From NCBI GenBank assembly GCA_910587145.1, contig CAJUMH010000008.1, positions 1 through 64,000 on the forward strand: a stretch of DNA of 64,000 bases, read 5' to 3'. The position numbers were made by a program, and so were the translations under genes. How positions within the stretch are numbered: the first letter of the stretch is position 1; each line of letters begins with the position of its first letter. Shown piece after piece: positions 62,071 through 64,000 of this stretch. Source of the DNA: an uncultured Ruthenibacterium sp. Its GTDB lineage: Bacteria; Bacillota; Clostridia; Oscillospirales; Ruminococcaceae. The notes under the pieces are model-generated. The model made no database searches, had not been told where the DNA came from, and saw nothing but the letters and a program-made list of their open reading frames with translations.

Positions 62071-63411
62071 ATGAAAAAGCTGCATCGAATTTCGGCATTT
62101 CTGCTCTGCTTTGTGATGCTGGTTACTCTGATGGCCGGCTGCGGCAGCGCATCGTCTTCGGCGCCGGCCGCGGGTCCTTCCGCATCCGCGGGCCCAGCCG
62201 ACGCTTCCGAGCCTGCAGGCGCGGACGAGGACGTCAAGATCCTGCACATTTCCATCGCTGCCAGCGAGCAGGAAAAGAAAGACTACGAAGAATGCATCGC
62301 CCGTTTTGAGGCTACCCACCCCGATTTTAAGGTGGAGGCCAACTGGTCCAGCGGCGGCACCTGGCAGGAGATCTGCGATAAGCTGATCGTTCAGATCGCC
62401 TCCGGCGAAGCGCCAGACGTGATCCGTGTTGCGGTGGAGGGCACGCGGATGTTCGTTCATAACGATCTGTTCCTGCCGTTGAACGAATATCTGGAAAATG
62501 ACGAAACCGGCAAAGAACTGCGCGAGCAGATCCCGCAGGCTGCATGGGATTCTTTTACGATTGACGGCAATATCTACGAGATCCCCTCCGACGCGAACTC
62601 CATCATTCTGCAGTACAATCCCAAAATGTATGCGGACGCCAATCTTGCCGAGCCGGGCGACGACTATAGCTGGGAGCAGTTTGTTTTTGATCTGCAGGCG
62701 CTTTCCCACGGCGAGGGCGACGAAAAGGTTTACGGCACGATGATCATGCCCACCTTCCTGTGGCCCTGGTTCTATGCCAACGGCGTCAGCCCGCTGAACG
62801 ACGATTGGACCGGCTCGAATTTGAGCGACCCCAAAATCAAAGAGACCCTGCAAAATCTGCACGATCTGATCTACAAATACGGTGTGGCCCCTGTTCCCGA
62901 GGCGAACGACGATGTCGGCAATATGTTTGCCGCAGGCCGCACCGCCACCATCTGCATGGGCATGTTCATGGTAGCCACCTACGAGGCGAACGGCTTTGCC
63001 GATTTTGATGCGGCGGTAATGCCCCGCGGCGCAAACGGCGGCCAAGGCTGCTTTGGCATCGGCGGTGTTGGCGTAACCGCCAACTGCAAATATCCGCAGG
63101 CCGCGTATGAGCTTTGCTGCGAATTTGCCGCAGCAGAGGTTTCCGCACGCCAGGCCAAAACGGGCACTTCCGTACCGCTGCGTTCCGCCGAAGCGCAAAG
63201 CGAGGATTTCCTGGTCCATGCGCCGCACATCAGCCGCTTCTACGAAGAAATTGAAAACGGCGCGGTACTGCCTGCCCCCGACAACTATTCCGAGATGAGC
63301 ACCATTATCGCCACCATGGGCACCAATATCCTGACAAACGCGATGGACATTGACGAGGCCATCACGCTGGCAGACAAGGAGCTGACGGAATCCTTCAAGA
63401 ATCTGGGTTAA
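62071..63411 (+). CDS. Sugar ABC transporter substrate-binding lipoprotein
   Basis: The 446-residue protein has a lipoprotein signal (lipobox LMAGC, Cys24), a Ser/Ala/Pro-rich linker and the family 1 solute-binding fold (RFEATHPDFKVEANWSSGG near 78-96). It should capture a sugar outside the cell, plausibly a fructoside or sucrose given the GH32 gene under the same control region (inference). The start follows ACGGAGGTTCAAGTT. The permease gene follows after 246 nt. Confidence 0.93.
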   Translation: MKKLHRISAFLLCFVMLVTLMAGCGSASSSAPAAGPSASAGPADASEPAGADEDVKILHISIAASEQEKKDYEECIARFEATHPDFKVEANWSSGGTWQEICDKLIVQIASGEAPDVIRVAVEGTRMFVHNDLFLPLNEYLENDETGKELREQIPQAAWDSFTIDGNIYEIPSDANSIILQYNPKMYADANLAEPGDDYSWEQFVFDLQALSHGEGDEKVYGTMIMPTFLWPWFYANGVSPLNDDWTGSNLSDPKIKETLQNLHDLIYKYGVAPVPEANDDVGNMFAAGRTATICMGMFMVATYEANGFADFDAAVMPRGANGGQGCFGIGGVGVTANCKYPQAAYELCCEFAAAEVSARQAKTGTSVPLRSAEAQSEDFLVHAPHISRFYEEIENGAVLPAPDNYSEMSTIIATMGTNILTNAMDIDEAITLADKELTESFKNLG

Positions 63412-63426
63412 CGCACCGTTTACCGC

Positions 63427-63462
63427 TCCGGCACGGCGGCCGAAAAGGTTCGCCGTGCCGGA
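63427..63462 (+). terminator. Stem-loop between binding-protein and permease genes
   Basis: A perfect 12-bp stem TCCGGCACGGCG/CGCCGTGCCGGA closes a 12-nt loop and is followed by ATCTCGTTTCTTC. A second hairpin (GGGCTCGCC/GGGGCGAGCCC, about 63599-63633) lies before the permease start. Partial termination or mRNA protection is likely. Confidence 0.6.
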
Positions 63463-63657
63463 ATCTCGTTTCTTCGGGAAACCGGCGCTTGCCCCGGCTG
63501 TCCCGGCGAGGGGCAGGGCAAACGCCATAAAAATCAGGGCGCGCTGCAAAATGGGGCCGCTGACAGGCAAAGCCCCCATGCACCCAAAAGGGAAACCGGG
63601 CTCGCCGCAGCTGCCTTTTGCGGGGCGAGCCCCACAACGAAAAGAGGCGATTGTTTT

Positions 63658-64000
63658 ATGAAACGGAAATCCTCGCTGATCGTCCGCAAGGAGGCGATCG
63701 CAGGCTGGCTGTTTTGCCTGCCGGCGCTGCTTTTGTTTTTGTGTTTTATCCTGCTGCCAACCGCTGCCATGCTGGTACTGTGCTTTACAAAATACAATAT
63801 GCTAAAGCCTCCCGCCTTCAACGGGTGGGATAATTTTCTGCGGCTGCTTTCCGATTCGAAGCTTCGGACAGTGGCGCTCAACACAGGCAAACTTGCCGTA
63901 TGCGCGGTTATTTTAAATGTGCTGATCGGTTTGCTTCTGGCTTTGATGATCGCAAACCGGCGCAACGGCATTTTCAGCTACATCATCCGGCTTTTGTACT
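63658..64000 (+). CDS. Carbohydrate ABC transporter permease, 5-prime part only
   Basis: The first 114 codons are present and the gene runs off the window. MKRKSSLIVRKEAIAGWLF then a first membrane helix (LPALLLFLCFILLPTAAML) and NFLRLLSDSKLRTVALNT match MalF/UgpA-type CUT1 permeases. The start follows AAAGAGGCGATTGTTTT. It is the partner of the binding protein upstream; a second permease gene is expected next. Confidence 0.88.
   Translation, partial: MKRKSSLIVRKEAIAGWLFCLPALLLFLCFILLPTAAMLVLCFTKYNMLKPPAFNGWDNFLRLLSDSKLRTVALNTGKLAVCAVILNVLIGLLLALMIANRRNGIFSYIIRLLY

Overview
This 64 kb window looks like chromosome of a GC-rich, Gram-positive anaerobe of class Clostridia, probably an Oscillospiraceae/Ruminococcaceae-type gut bacterium (inference). 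The grounds are strong AGGAGG-type ribosome binding sites, lipoprotein signal peptides on every solute-binding protein, consensus-like sigma-A promoters, Firmicutes housekeeping genes (rlmH, a WalJ/YycJ-like hydrolase, DegV, a BofC-like protein, a DUF815 ATPase) and a glycan- and peptide-feeding gene set. I see no tRNA, rRNA operon, CRISPR array, phage block or insertion sequence.

Layout. 0.2-3 kb: a lipoprotein with three fused alpha/beta-hydrolase domains. 3-6 kb: DUF815 ATPase and threonine ammonia-lyase. 6-11.2 kb: a leftward sugar ABC operon (binding protein, two permeases) ending in a NagZ-type GH3 hexosaminidase. 12-16.9 kb: iron alcohol dehydrogenase, a frameshifted beta-lactamase-fold hydrolase, a SIS-domain isomerase/deglycase and a GntR regulator. 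16.9-24.6 kb: a leftward oligopeptide ABC operon with an enlarged OppC. 24.7-27 kb: M3 oligopeptidase coupled to a small membrane protein. 27.5-30 kb: TetR plus ABC-2 exporter. 30.5-33.5 kb: MarR-like regulator, DegV, DUF4867 protein, transaldolase. 33.6-47.5 kb: core and cell-wall genes (rlmH, walJ-like, murA, M23 peptidase, pseudouridine synthase, gdhA, rnpB RNA, amidase, class A PBP), with a 16-bp tandem repeat at 40.8-41.0 kb.

48.6-52.8 kb: a four-gene cassette FkbH - MaoC - SDR - GNAT that resembles acyl-carrier-protein chemistry but has no carrier protein here. 53-54.7 kb: kduI-kduD for unsaturated uronate catabolism. 55-57.3 kb: MATE exporter under a MarR repressor with a clear operator over a consensus promoter. 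57.5-64 kb: a divergent locus with LacI, a GH32 hydrolase fused to a degenerate PfkB kinase domain, and an esterase to the left, and a sugar-binding lipoprotein and the start of its permease to the right.

The genes fit a polymer-feeding lifestyle: extracellular esterases, three ABC importers, cytoplasmic glycosidases and peptidases, and uronate and fructoside catabolism. In all three importers a stem-loop separates the binding-protein gene from the first permease gene. Two genes carry single-base frameshifts and one (the PBP) lacks a normal start codon in frame with its membrane anchor; these may be real lesions or assembly errors. The strongest candidates for something undescribed are the pseudokinase-GH32 fusion, the carrier-less FkbH cassette and the triple hydrolase.
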